Shown: positions 18,745-29,000 of the stretch, in pieces
Position numbering within the stretch: the first letter of the stretch is position 1
Layout of the letters: each line of letters begins with the position of its first letter
From: Campylobacter sp. CN_NE2
GTDB lineage: Bacteria; Campylobacterota; Campylobacteria; Campylobacterales; Campylobacteraceae
NCBI RefSeq assembly: GCF_027797465.1
Contig: NZ_CP115608.1
Coordinates: forward strand, 1,472,822 to 1,536,821
Direction of reading: 5' to 3'
DNA: 64,000 nt
Made by a program: the position numbers and the translations under genes
The notes under the pieces: generated by a model
Databases searched by the model: none
What the model saw: only the letters and a program-made list of their open reading frames with translations
Told to the model about the DNA's origin: nothing

Positions 18745-21135
18745 ATGGCACACGAAAAATGTTCGCATTGTCGTCAGAGTTTTGATGAAAATGCCCTTAT
18801 GATCGATGAAATCGGAAATAAATTTTGCTGTAACGGCTGCAAACAAGTTTTTTATCTCTTAAAAGAAAATGGGCTTGACGATTTTTATAATCGTCTTGGC
18901 AAAAACACGCTAAATGCTGCAAAAATTCGCGAATTTAGCGCAAACGAAACGCAAGGAATTTATGATAATTTTGTGCGAAAAACGGCTGATGGATTTAACG
19001 AAATTTTTATCATCATTGATGGAATTCACTGCACGGCGTGTGTGTGGCTAAATGAAAAAGTGCTTTTTAATACCGCAGGAATCGTAGAAGCGTCCATAAA
19101 CGCAACAACAAACAAAGCCAAAATCGTTTGGGACGAAACGCAGACGAGTTTAGCTGAAATTTTTAATAAAATTCAAGCAATCGGCTACAATCCGTATCCT
19201 TACGACCCAAAAACTGCCGAAACTCGCATAAATTCGCAACGCCGTGAATTTTACGCTAAACTTTTGGTTGGTATTTTTTGCGTTATGAATATAATGTGGA
19301 TTGCGGTTGCGCTTTATAGTGGCTATTTTAGCGGGATTGATGCAAAAGTTAAGGATATTTTACACTTTGCGGAGTTTGTTTTAGCTACGCCCGTGCTATT
19401 TTACACAGGAAGTGCGTTTTATAAGGGTGCGTATTTTGCGATAAAAAATCGCTCGGCGAATATGGATTTGCTAATTTCAACAGGCGTAACGATTGTCTAT
19501 ATTTATTCGCTATATGCGATGTTTGCAAGAAGCGGAGAAGTTTATTTTGATTCAGTTGCGATGATAATCACTTTCGTTTTTATCGGCAAATATCTTGAAA
19601 TTTTAAGTAAAAAACAAGCCGTCGATAACCTTGATTCGCTCTCAAATATGGTTACGGGCGCTGTCATGGTAAAAGTAGGGGACAAATTTGTAAGCAAAAA
19701 TCCAAACGAAGTCGCGCTTGGAGATGAAATTCTCATAAATTCGGGGCAAAAAGTGTTAATCGACGGCGATATTATCAGCGGAAGCGGGAGTTTTGATTAT
19801 GCTAGTTTAAACGGCGAAAGTATCCCTGTAAGCAAAGAAAAAGGCGATTTTATCACAAGCGGTGCGGTTTGCATTGACGGCTCGATTAGATATAAAGCGA
19901 GTGCAAATTTTAGCTCGTCCGTGCTAAACAAAATCATAAATTTGCTAGAAAATGCTAGTCTAAAAAAGCCAAAAATAGAGCTTTTGGTAAATCAAATTTC
20001 GGCAAAATTTTCAATTACGATTTTAAGCATTGCTTTTTTTACATTTTTATTTTGGCTGTTTAATGCAAATTTGCAAACTGCTATCATTATCGCAGTCTCA
20101 GTCATTATAATAGCATGTCCCTGTGCTTTGGGTTTAGCAACGCCTGTTGGCACGCTTGTAGGGCTAAGTTCCGGCTTAAAAAAGGGGATAATTTTTAAAG
20201 AAGCCAAAATCATCGAAACTATCGCCAAATGCGACTGCGTGGTGTTTGACAAAACAGGAACGCTAACAAGCGGAAATTTGCAAGTTGGCGAATTTGAAAT
20301 TTTAGAAGAATTTGATAAAAATTTGCTTTTTGCGCTTTTAAAAAGCTCAAATCACCCTGTAAGCACGGCAGTTGCTAAATTTGTAAGCGAAAATTTTAAA
20401 GATGAACTAAAAAATGAAGTGCTTATCGAAAGCGTTGAAAATATCGCGGCAAAGGGAATTAAAGCCAAATTTAAAAATTTGCAAATTTTGGGCGGAAATT
20501 CAAAATTTATGCAAGAAAATGGCATAAAATGCCAAAGTTTGGGTGCGACTGAGTATTTTTTCGCACTCAGTGGCGAGATAAAGGCCAAATTTAGCCTAAA
20601 CGATGAAATTCGAAAAGACGCGCCGTCGGTCGTAGCTAAACTAAAAAATTTAGGTTTAGAAATTTATATTTTAAGCGGCGATAGTGAAAATGCCGTGCGA
20701 AGTGTAGCGCAAAATTTGGGTATAAAAAATTACAAATTTTCGCTTTTGCCAGATGAAAAGTCTGAATTTATAAATTCGCTAAATTCGCAAGGCAAAAGCG
20801 TCGTTATGGTAGGCGATGGCGTAAATGACGCAGCTGCGCTTTTGAGTGCGGCTGTGGGAATCGCTCTTGGAAGCGGTGCTGACATAAGTATCGCAAAAAG
20901 CGATGTCGTGCTAATGCGGGACGATTTGGCTAGCCTGAGCGAAACGATTTTAATAGCCAAAAAAACTTTCAAAACGATAAAACAAAATTTGGCTTTTTCG
21001 CTCGTTTATAACGCTTTAACTATCCCGTTAGCGGTTTGTGGCTTTATAATACCGCTGTTTGCGGCATTATCGATGAGTTTAAGCTCGGTTTTGGTCGTGC
21101 TAAATTCGATGAGAATTAAAAGGGCGACGAGATGA
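18745..21135 (+). CDS. ccoI: Copper-translocating P-type ATPase for cbb3 oxidase assembly (CcoI/FixI-like)
   Basis: 796 residues. The N-terminal metal-binding segment has C6-x2-C9 and C28-C29-x2-C32, followed by an HMA-like motif C96-T-A-C99 (IHCTACVW). P1B signature CPC is at 458-460 (ACPCALGLATP), phosphorylation site D502 in FDKTGTLTSG, an HP dipeptide in SSNHPVS, and GDGVNDAAA from 690. About eight membrane helices. The N-terminal Cys cluster plus the downstream ccoS mark it as the CcoI/FixI type, which exports copper for cbb3-type cytochrome oxidase rather than for detoxification. It overlaps the next gene by 4 bases. Confidence 0.9.
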   Translation: MAHEKCSHCRQSFDENALMIDEIGNKFCCNGCKQVFYLLKENGLDDFYNRLGKNTLNAAKIREFSANETQGIYDNFVRKTADGFNEIFIIIDGIHCTACVWLNEKVLFNTAGIVEASINATTNKAKIVWDETQTSLAEIFNKIQAIGYNPYPYDPKTAETRINSQRREFYAKLLVGIFCVMNIMWIAVALYSGYFSGIDAKVKDILHFAEFVLATPVLFYTGSAFYKGAYFAIKNRSANMDLLISTGVTIVYIYSLYAMFARSGEVYFDSVAMIITFVFIGKYLEILSKKQAVDNLDSLSNMVTGAVMVKVGDKFVSKNPNEVALGDEILINSGQKVLIDGDIISGSGSFDYASLNGESIPVSKEKGDFITSGAVCIDGSIRYKASANFSSSVLNKIINLLENASLKKPKIELLVNQISAKFSITILSIAFFTFLFWLFNANLQTAIIIAVSVIIIACPCALGLATPVGTLVGLSSGLKKGIIFKEAKIIETIAKCDCVVFDKTGTLTSGNLQVGEFEILEEFDKNLLFALLKSSNHPVSTAVAKFVSENFKDELKNEVLIESVENIAAKGIKAKFKNLQILGGNSKFMQENGIKCQSLGATEYFFALSGEIKAKFSLNDEIRKDAPSVVAKLKNLGLEIYILSGDSENAVRSVAQNLGIKNYKFSLLPDEKSEFINSLNSQGKSVVMVGDGVNDAAALLSAAVGIALGSGADISIAKSDVVLMRDDLASLSETILIAKKTFKTIKQNLAFSLVYNALTIPLAVCGFIIPLFAALSMSLSSVLVVLNSMRIKRATR

Positions 21136-21797
21136 AAAACGCACTTTTTTTGATGATTTTTGTGGTGTTTGGGCTTGCTAGGCAAGATTATGCCGAAATG
21201 ATTGATTTAAACTCAACTCGTATGAAAAAAATATTTGAGAGCGTAAAAATCGAGTGTGAAAACGGTAATTTTAATAAATGTAATACTTTGGCAAAATTTT
21301 ATTCTGATGAAAAATATGCAAAAAGTATAAATTTAAAGCTTGATTTCAAAAAAGCAAAAGAGCTTAGCAAAATAGCCTGTGAAAGCGGCAACAACGCAAT
21401 AGCATGTATAAATTTGGCTTTTTATAAAGGCGATATTTTAACAAAGCAAATTCAAAATAAAGAAATTTTCAAAAAAGGTTTTGATGAATTAAGAAAAAAA
21501 TGTGATGATAAAAACGGACTTGCTTGTTATCAAATGGCACTTTGGCAAAATCGCTGTAACGGGACACATGAGTGTTTTGAAGTTTTGCCAAAAAATAAAA
21601 ATATGGTTGAAATTCACCTAGAAAAATTTGAAAAACTAACCAAGCAATCTTGTCAAAATGGCGAGAAAATGGACTGCATTAAACTTATAAATTGCTATAA
21701 CGGAACATTTGGAATTTGCCAAAAAGATGAAAATAGCGAAAACAAAGCCGATGATATTTGGAGAATTTATATGTCAATTACTGAAAAAGGAAAATAA
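21132..21797 (+). CDS. Secreted cysteine-rich Sel1-like repeat protein
   Basis: 221 residues. A hydrophobic N-terminus of about 18 residues (MKNALFLMIFVVFGLA) looks like a signal peptide. The body has spaced cysteine pairs in helical repeats: CENGNFNKCNTLAKFY, CESGNNAIACINLAFYKG, CDDKNGLACYQMALW and CQNGEKMDCIKLINCY. This is the pattern of Helicobacter Hcp-type Sel1-like repeats, where the paired cysteines of one repeat form a disulfide in the periplasm. Start and stop overlap ccoI (4 bases) and ccoS (1 base), so it is translated within the oxidase-assembly operon. Whether it takes part in assembly is inference. Confidence 0.8.
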   Translation: MKNALFLMIFVVFGLARQDYAEMIDLNSTRMKKIFESVKIECENGNFNKCNTLAKFYSDEKYAKSINLKLDFKKAKELSKIACESGNNAIACINLAFYKGDILTKQIQNKEIFKKGFDELRKKCDDKNGLACYQMALWQNRCNGTHECFEVLPKNKNMVEIHLEKFEKLTKQSCQNGEKMDCIKLINCYNGTFGICQKDENSENKADDIWRIYMSITEKGK

Positions 21798-22027
21798 TGG
21801 ATAGCGGAATTTTAGCCATTATGATAGGCATTTCGACGATTTTAGGTTTTATTGCGCTTGGGGCGCTTCTTTGGGGGATAAAAACAAAGCAGTTTGAAGA
21901 CTACTCAAAGTTTTTAGACGGCACACAATATGACAGCGAAGAAGCCCTAAATGAAGCCGTAAAAATGGAGCAAAAACGCAAAGAAGCGTTAAAAAAACGC
22001 GAAAAAAACTACTCTCCGCCGGATTGA
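21797..22027 (+). CDS. ccoS: cbb3-type cytochrome oxidase assembly protein CcoS
   Basis: 76 residues. A single N-terminal membrane helix is followed by the family segment LLWGIKTKQFEDYSKFLDG and a charged Lys/Glu-rich tail. CcoS is needed for cofactor insertion into cbb3 oxidase in other proteobacteria. It overlaps the Sel1-like gene by one base (TAATG). Confidence 0.88.
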   Translation: MDSGILAIMIGISTILGFIALGALLWGIKTKQFEDYSKFLDGTQYDSEEALNEAVKMEQKRKEALKKREKNYSPPD

Positions 22028-22036
22028 GATTTTAAA

Positions 22037-22067
22037 TTTGCCCTAAATTTGGCGAATTTAGGGCAAA
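22037..22067. terminator. Bidirectional terminator between ccoS and gpmI
   Basis: A 13-bp perfect stem TTTGCCCTAAATT (22037-22049) / AATTTAGGGCAAA (22055-22067) with a 5-base loop, followed by TAAATTTTTTAA on the plus side. Confidence 0.82.
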
Positions 22068-22075
22068 TAAATTTT

Positions 22076-23539
22076 TTAAAACAGAGCCTTATCCATAACC
22101 TTTGGGATTTCAAGCCCCATGATTTTTAAGATTGTTGGAGCGACATTGCTAAGACCGCCGTTTGCGATTTTTTCAACTCCGTTTGCATAAACAAAGCAAA
22201 AAACATCATAAGTCGTGTGATTTGTCAGCATTTCGCCGTTTTCATCACGCATTTCTTCGCAGTTGCCGTGATCTGAAATTTGCATATAGGCATATCCTTC
22301 TTCTTTGGCAGCCGCAAAAATTTTACCCAAGCACTCATCGACTGCCTCGACAGCTTTTACGGCGGCTTCGTAGTTGCCTGTGTGTCCGACCATATCGCCG
22401 TTTGCGAAATTTACAACGATAAAATCTTCGCCGCCTTTTATGCCTTTAACTACTGCATCGCAAACTTCGTAAGCCGACATTTCGGGCTTTTCGTCATAAG
22501 TTTTAACCTTTGGGCTTGGTATTAAAATTCTACTTTCGTTTAAATTTGGCTCTTCTTTTCCGCCGTTGAAAAAGAAAGTTACATGGGCGTATTTTTCGGT
22601 TTCGGCTGTATGGAGTTGGCTTAACCCGTTTCGTGCTACGATTTCACTTAAAGTATCGTTTATATCGTCATTTGCGAACATTACCGGAAATTTAAAATTA
22701 TCATCATAGTTTGTAAGCGTTATTAAGTTTGCTACATTTTCGCTGCGTTCAAATTCGCTAAAATTTGGTAGCGACAAAGCCGAGCAAATCTCTCTTGCTC
22801 TATCGTTTCTAAAATTTATAAAAATTATGCCGTCATCTTTGCTAATTCCCTTAAATTCGCCGAAACTAACAGGTTCGATAAATTCGTCCGTAATGCCGTT
22901 AGCGTAGGAATTTTGCATATATTCGCTTGGGCTTAGTTCGCTTTTGTTTGCACTGGTTTTTATGACTTCATAAGCCTTTTGCACTCTATCCCAACGCTTA
23001 TCCCTATCCATTGCATAAAATCTGCCACAAATGGTAGCTACACCGAATTTCTCATCTAAATGTTTGATAAATTCAATCCCGCTAGTAGGACTTACATCTC
23101 GCCCGTCTGTGATAGCGTGAGCGTAAGCCTTGCAACCGTTATCAACTGCGATTTGCATAATCGCATCAAAGTGCCTTAAATGCGAATGCACGCCGCCGTC
23201 GCTGTATAAACCTATAACATGAATATTTTTGCAAATTTTTAGCAAATTTTTTAAAGCTTCATTATCTTTTAACTCATTTTTTTCGATAGCCCTATCAACC
23301 TTTACCAAATTTTGATACAAAATTCGCCCGCTGCCGATGGTCATGTGTCCGACTTCGGAGTTTCCCATTTGCCCGTCCGGTAAGCCAACAGCTAGTCCCG
23401 AAGTTTTTAAAAGCGAATTTGGAACATTTTTAAAAAAATAATCATAATTTGGTTTTTTTGCATTTGCAAAAGCGTTAAATTTATCGCTTGAATTTGAACC
23501 TATGCCGTCAGTTATGACTAAAATCGTTTTTTGTTTCAT
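22076..23539 (-). CDS. gpmI: Cofactor-independent phosphoglycerate mutase
   Basis: 487 residues. Interconverts 3- and 2-phosphoglycerate using two Mn ions. D11 in ITDGIG and the catalytic S61 in MGNSEVGHM are present, along with GLYSDGGVHSHLRH, NFANGDMVGHTG and ISDHGNCEEM metal ligands. Slightly shorter than the 510-residue norm. Divergent from mraY, as in C. jejuni (Cj0434/Cj0433c from memory). Confidence 0.96.
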   Translation of the reverse strand: MKQKTILVITDGIGSNSSDKFNAFANAKKPNYDYFFKNVPNSLLKTSGLAVGLPDGQMGNSEVGHMTIGSGRILYQNLVKVDRAIEKNELKDNEALKNLLKICKNIHVIGLYSDGGVHSHLRHFDAIMQIAVDNGCKAYAHAITDGRDVSPTSGIEFIKHLDEKFGVATICGRFYAMDRDKRWDRVQKAYEVIKTSANKSELSPSEYMQNSYANGITDEFIEPVSFGEFKGISKDDGIIFINFRNDRAREICSALSLPNFSEFERSENVANLITLTNYDDNFKFPVMFANDDINDTLSEIVARNGLSQLHTAETEKYAHVTFFFNGGKEEPNLNESRILIPSPKVKTYDEKPEMSAYEVCDAVVKGIKGGEDFIVVNFANGDMVGHTGNYEAAVKAVEAVDECLGKIFAAAKEEGYAYMQISDHGNCEEMRDENGEMLTNHTTYDVFCFVYANGVEKIANGGLSNVAPTILKIMGLEIPKVMDKALF

Positions 23540-23580
23540 AAATTTTTTCCGTTTTCAAAAATATAAAAGCAATATTTTAA

Positions 23581-23586
23581 TATAAT
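23581..23586 (+). promoter_or_regulatory. Predicted mraY-murD -10 element
   Basis: TATAAT in TTTTAATATAATTTTG, 32 bases before the mraY ATG, in the 78-base divergent gap with gpmI. Confidence 0.65.
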
Positions 23587-23617
23587 TTTGCTTTCATTAG
23601 TTTAAAGGTCGATTTTT

Positions 23618-24682
23618 ATGCTTTATGCGATTGCAAAATTTTTCAATATGCACTTTTTTTCATATACCACTGTACGAAGCGGTATAGCGTTTTTTATAGC
23701 GTTTTTTGTTACGATTTATTTGATGCCAAAATTCATAAAATGGGCGCAAAAGAAAAAGGCAGAGCAACCCATTTACGAACTTGCTCCAAAAACTCATCAA
23801 GCCAAAAAATCAACGCCGACAATGGGCGGAATCGTTTTTATAACAGCAACCGTGATTGCAAGTTTGATTTGCGCTAAATTTAATAATGTTTATGTCGTGG
23901 GCGGAATTTTATGCCTTTTGGGTTTTTCATTTTTAGGTTTTAAAGATGATTTTGCCAAAATCACAGGCGGAAAAAACCACGACGGCTTATCGGCAAGAGC
24001 CAAATTCGCATTTCAGCTTTTCATTTCGGCGCTGATTGCGTTTTTGCTTTTCTTTTTTAGCGACCTTACGACAGAACTTTATCTGCCGTTTTATAAATTC
24101 CCTATCATAAATTTATGGTTTTTTGCCGTGATTTTTTGGCTTTTGGTGATGACGGCAGCTTCAAATTCGGTAAATTTGACAGACGGCTTGGACGGCTTAG
24201 CGACGATTCCGTCGGTATTTTCATTGATAAGTCTTGGAATTTTTGCCTATTTGTGCGGACATGCTGAGTTTTCATCATATTTGCTTTTGCCAAAAGTTAG
24301 CGGTGTGGGCGAACTTTGCATTATCGCTTCTGCGTTAGTGGGGGCATTACTAGGCTTTTTGTGGTATAACTGCTATCCGGCAGAGGTTTTTATGGGCGAT
24401 AGCGGAAGCCTAAGCGTGGGTGCATTTATCGGCTATACGGGCATTGTAACCAAAAATGAATTTTTACTAATCATCATCGGTTGGGTTTTTGTTATGGAGA
24501 CTTTGTCCGTGATTTTGCAGGTTGCTAGTTTTAAAATACGAAAAAAACGAATTTTTTTAATGTCGCCTATTCATCACCATTTTGAGCTAAAAGGCTGGGC
24601 GGAAAATAAAATCATAATCCGTTTTTGGATAATTGCGCTACTTATGAATATCATCGCTTTAACTTCGTTAAAATTAAGGTAA
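23618..24682 (+). CDS. mraY: Phospho-MurNAc-pentapeptide transferase MraY
   Basis: 354 residues, about ten membrane helices. Makes lipid I at the inner face of the membrane. Motifs: [13 protein letters not shown] near residue 60, [10 protein letters not shown] in the central region, [11 protein letters not shown], and [11 protein letters not shown] near the C-terminus. It is followed after 4 bases by murD, so both are in one operon. Confidence 0.97.
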   Translation: MLYAIAKFFNMHFFSYTTVRSGIAFFIAFFVTIYLMPKFIKWAQKKKAEQPIYELAPKTHQAKKSTPTMGGIVFITATVIASLICAKFNNVYVVGGILCLLGFSFLGFKDDFAKITGGKNHDGLSARAKFAFQLFISALIAFLLFFFSDLTTELYLPFYKFPIINLWFFAVIFWLLVMTAASNSVNLTDGLDGLATIPSVFSLISLGIFAYLCGHAEFSSYLLLPKVSGVGELCIIASALVGALLGFLWYNCYPAEVFMGDSGSLSVGAFIGYTGIVTKNEFLLIIIGWVFVMETLSVILQVASFKIRKKRIFLMSPIHHHFELKGWAENKIIIRFWIIALLMNIIALTSLKLR

Positions 24683-24686
24683 AAAT

Positions 24687-25901
24687 ATGAAAAAATCTCT
24701 TTTTGGATATGGACTAACTACAAAAGCAATCGCTAAAAGCGGCGGTTGGGACATTTATGATGATAAATTTAGCTCAAATTCGAAGGACGAATTTGGGAAT
24801 AATCTTTTAAATCCTAGCGAATTTAACGCAAATTCAAGTGAGCTTGAAATCCCAAGTCCGGGCTTTCCACGAACTCACGAGTTAGTTCAAAAAGCAAAAA
24901 ATTTAATCAGCGAATATGATTATTTTGATGATTTTAACGGTGTTAAAATTTGGATAAGCGGAACTAACGGCAAAACAACTACCACGCAAATGACGCAGTC
25001 TTTGCTAGAAAATTATGGCTCAGCTATGGGCGGAAATGTTGGTGTGCCTTTGGCAAATTTGGACAAAAATGCCAAAATTTGGGTCTTAGAAACTAGTTCT
25101 TTTACTATTCATTACACTAAATTTTCTAGACCAGATATTTATATCTTGCTTCCCATTACGCCCGATCATTTATCATGGCATGGCGATTTTAGCGAGTATG
25201 AAAAGGCAAAGTTAAAGCCTTTAAAAACTATGGGCGAAGGAAGCGTGGCAATCGTGCCAAAAGCGTATGCAAACACGCCTAGTCTTGCAAAAGTCATCGG
25301 CTATGAAAATGAAGAAGATTTGGCTAAATTTTTTGGTTTGAATTTGAGTGAGATAAATTTTAAAGTGCCTTTTTTGATGGACGCTGTTATGGCACTTTGT
25401 ATGGAAAAAATTCTTTTTGATAAAGCTAATATTTCGCTTTTAAATAAATTTGTGATTGAAAATAATAAACTTGAAGAGTTTAGCGATAAATTTGGGCGAA
25501 TTTGGGTAAATGACACGAAGGCGACAAATTTAGACGCCGCAATTCAGGCACTTCGCAGATACAAAGATAAAAAAATTCATATCATTTTAGGCGGAGATGA
25601 TAAAGGAGTGGATTTAGAGCCACTTTTTAAGGAACTTTTAAATTTGCAAATTTGCGTTTATGCAATCGGCTCAAACACCCAAAAATTGATGAATTTATGC
25701 GAAAAATTTAATATAAGTGCCGTTAAATGCGAATTTTTAAATGTTGCAGTAGAGAAAATTCATAAAAACTATGCAAATTCTAGTGATGAAATCGCGTTAC
25801 TTAGTCCAGCCTGTGCTAGTTTGGATCAATTTAAATCTTACGCCGAGCGTGGCGATAAATTCAAAGAATATGTAACAAATTTATATAAAATTAATTTTTA
25901 A
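24687..25901 (+). CDS. murD: UDP-MurNAc-L-alanine:D-glutamate ligase
   Basis: 404 residues, shorter than the 440-450 of E. coli MurD but normal for Campylobacterota. ATP-binding SGTNGKTTTTQM near residue 92, Mur-ligase segments LLPITPDHLSWHGDF and VNDTKATNLDAA, and LSPACASLDQFKSYAERG at the C-terminus. Adds D-glutamate to the peptidoglycan precursor in the cytoplasm. Confidence 0.96.
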   Translation: MKKSLFGYGLTTKAIAKSGGWDIYDDKFSSNSKDEFGNNLLNPSEFNANSSELEIPSPGFPRTHELVQKAKNLISEYDYFDDFNGVKIWISGTNGKTTTTQMTQSLLENYGSAMGGNVGVPLANLDKNAKIWVLETSSFTIHYTKFSRPDIYILLPITPDHLSWHGDFSEYEKAKLKPLKTMGEGSVAIVPKAYANTPSLAKVIGYENEEDLAKFFGLNLSEINFKVPFLMDAVMALCMEKILFDKANISLLNKFVIENNKLEEFSDKFGRIWVNDTKATNLDAAIQALRRYKDKKIHIILGGDDKGVDLEPLFKELLNLQICVYAIGSNTQKLMNLCEKFNISAVKCEFLNVAVEKIHKNYANSSDEIALLSPACASLDQFKSYAERGDKFKEYVTNLYKINF

Positions 25902-25958
25902 TTTTTTGCTTAAAATTTAAAATGTAATTAGAAAGTTTTTAATTAGCTTAAATTCGTG

Positions 25959-25964
25959 TAAAAT
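25959..25964 (+). promoter_or_regulatory. Possible nifJ -10 element
   Basis: TAAAAT preceded by TG (TTCGTGTAAAATTG), about 105 bases before the ATG, which would leave a long leader of roughly 95 bases. Confidence 0.4.
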
Positions 25965-26069
25965 TGTTACATAATGATAACTAGTCCCATAAAAATCCTT
26001 AGTTTAATAGAAAATTTAAGGAAGTAATTGATAAAATCTCCGAGTATTAACTTTCTATTAGGAGTATGT

Positions 26070-29000
26070 ATGAGTAAAGTTATGAAAACTATGGACGGCA
26101 ACGAAGCCGCCGCTTATGTATCTTATGCTTTTACCGAAGTTGCGGGGATTTATCCTATTACGCCTAGTTCGCCTATGGCTGATTATACCGATATTTGGGC
26201 AAGTCAAGGCAAAAAAAATCTTTTTGGAATGCCAGTTAAAGTTGTTGAAATGCAAAGTGAAGCAGGAGCAGCAGGAACGGTGCATGGCTCACTTCAAGCA
26301 GGTGCGCTAACTACTACTTACACAGCGGCACAAGGTTTGCTTTTGAAAATTCCTAATATGTATAAAATCGCAGGACAAATGCTTCCGGGTGTTATCCATG
26401 TAGCGGCAAGATCTTTGGCAGCACAAGCATTATCTATTTTTGGCGATCATCAAGATATTTATGCCTGTCGCCAAACAGGATTTGCGATTTTAGCAAGTGA
26501 CAGTGTTCAAGAGGTTATGGATATAGGCGGAATAGCTCACTTAGCAGCGATTAAGGGTAGAATTCCGTTTTTACATTTCTTTGACGGATTTAGAACAAGC
26601 CACGAGATCCAAAAAGTCGAAGTTATGGATTATGCTGAATTTGACAAACTTTTAGATAGAAAAGCAGTGCAAGAATTCAGAGATAACGCTATGAACCCTG
26701 AAAATCCAAAAACAAGAGGAACAGCTCAAAACGATGATATTTATTTCCAAACAAGAGAATTAACAAATAAATTCTATGATGCGATGCCTGATATTGTTGC
26801 TGATTATATGGAAAAAATATCAAAAGTTACAGGCAGAGAGTATAAACCGTTTGTTTATTATGGTGCAAAAGATGCTGAAAAAATCATCGTTGCAATGGGT
26901 TCTGTAAATCAAGCATTAGAAGAAACAGTCGATTATTTGGTAAGTAAAGGCGAAAAAGTAGGTATGGTAAAAGTTAAGCTATATCGACCTTTCAGCTTGA
27001 AACATTTCTTTGCAGTTCTTCCAAAAAGCGTTAAAAAAATCGCAGTTTTGGATAGAACAAAAGAACCGGGCTCAATCGGCGAACCGCTATATCTAGATAT
27101 AAAATCAGCATTTTACGGCAAAGACAATGCTCCTGTTATCGTAGGCGGTAGATACGGTCTTAGCTCAAAAGATGTTGATCCTTCTCAATTAATCGCAGTA
27201 TTTGAAAATTTAGACGAAAAAGAGCCAAAAAACGGCTTTACGGTTGGTATTAATGACGATGTAAGCTTTACATCGCTACCTTTAAAACCAAAAATGTCAT
27301 TGGCAAATGACGATGCGACCGAGTGTCTATTCTACGGACTAGGAGCTGATGGAACGGTCGGAGCAAATAAAAACTCTATCAAAATCATCGGTGATCACAC
27401 TGATTTTTACGCACAAGCTTATTTCGCTTACGATAGCAAAAAATCAGGCGGTTATACTAGAAGCCACTTGCGATTTAGCAAAAAACCGATTCGCTCGACT
27501 TATCTAGTTTCAAATCCACATTTTGTGGCTTGTTCTGTTGCGGCTTACCTTGATATTTACGATGTTGTCAGCGGTATTAGAGAAAACGGAACTTTCCTTT
27601 TAAATTCAATCTGGGACGAAAAAGAAACAGTTGAGAGAATTCCAAATAAAGTAAAAAGAATTTTGGCTCAAAGAAATGTAAATTTCTACATTTTAAACGC
27701 TACAAAACTAGCACATGAAATCGGTCTTGGAAATCGCACAAATACGATTATGCAATCAGCTTTCTTTAAACTAGCAAAAATTATTCCGTTTGAGGAAGCG
27801 CAAGGTTATATGAAAGAATACGCTAAAAAAACTTACGGCAAAAAAGGCGATAAAATCGTTCAAATGAACTTTGATGCTATCGATCAAGGTGCCGATAAAC
27901 TTGTAAAAGTTAGCGTTGATCCTGCATGGGCAAATTTAGCTGATGAAGTAAAAACTGAAACTTCAAAATATGTAGGAAGCGAATTTGTAGAAAAAATCGT
28001 TAAACCTGTCAATGCAGCAAAAGGCGATGATTTGCCGGTTTCAGTATTTGTAGGACACGAAGACGGAAGCTGGGAAGCAGGAACAACACAATACGAAAAA
28101 CGCGGTGTCGGCGTTATGGTTCCAAAATGGATAGAAGAAAATTGTATCCAATGTAATCAATGTGCATTTGTTTGTCCGCATGCTGTTATTAGACCATTTT
28201 TGCTTGATGAAAAAGATGAAGCAAACGCTCCTGCGAATTTAAAAGGACATTTGCTTGAAGCAAAAGGTAAAGAACTAACAGGTCTTAAATACAAAATTCA
28301 AGTAAGTGTTCTAGACTGCACTGGTTGCGAACTTTGTGCTAAAAATTGTCCGTCAAAAGAAAAATCTTTGGTAATGGTTCCGCTTGGCGAAGAGCTTGAT
28401 AAAGGCGAACAAGAAAACGCCGATTATTTGTTTAACAAAGTAAAATACAAAGATGATTTACTAGGCAAATCAAGTGTAAAAGGTCTTGGTTTTGCTAGAC
28501 CATACTTCGAATTTAGCGGTGCTTGCCCTGGTTGTGGCGAAACTCCGTATGTAACTATGGTTTCAAGACTATTTGGTGATCACATGATTGTAGCAAATGC
28601 AACAGGTTGTAGCTCGATTTACGGTGGTTCAGCTCCATCTATGCCATATAGAAAAGATGAAAACGGAAACGGTATCGCTTGGGCAAATTCATTATTTGAA
28701 GACAATGCTGAATTTGGTCTTGGTATGAAAGTAGCAACTGAAACAATTCGTCATAAAATCGTAGATATTATGTTAAATACCAGAGATGATGTTCCAAATG
28801 CACTAAAAGCGCTTTATACAGATTGGATTGAAAATAAAAACGATAGCGAAAAATCAGCTGAGATTCGCAATAAATTAATCCCTGTATTGCAAGAAAATAA
28901 AGACGCAAAAGGTGTCAAAGAAATTTTAGAACTTCGCAGATATTTATCTAAAAAATCACAATGGATCATTGGTGGCGACGGTTGGGCATATGACATCGGA

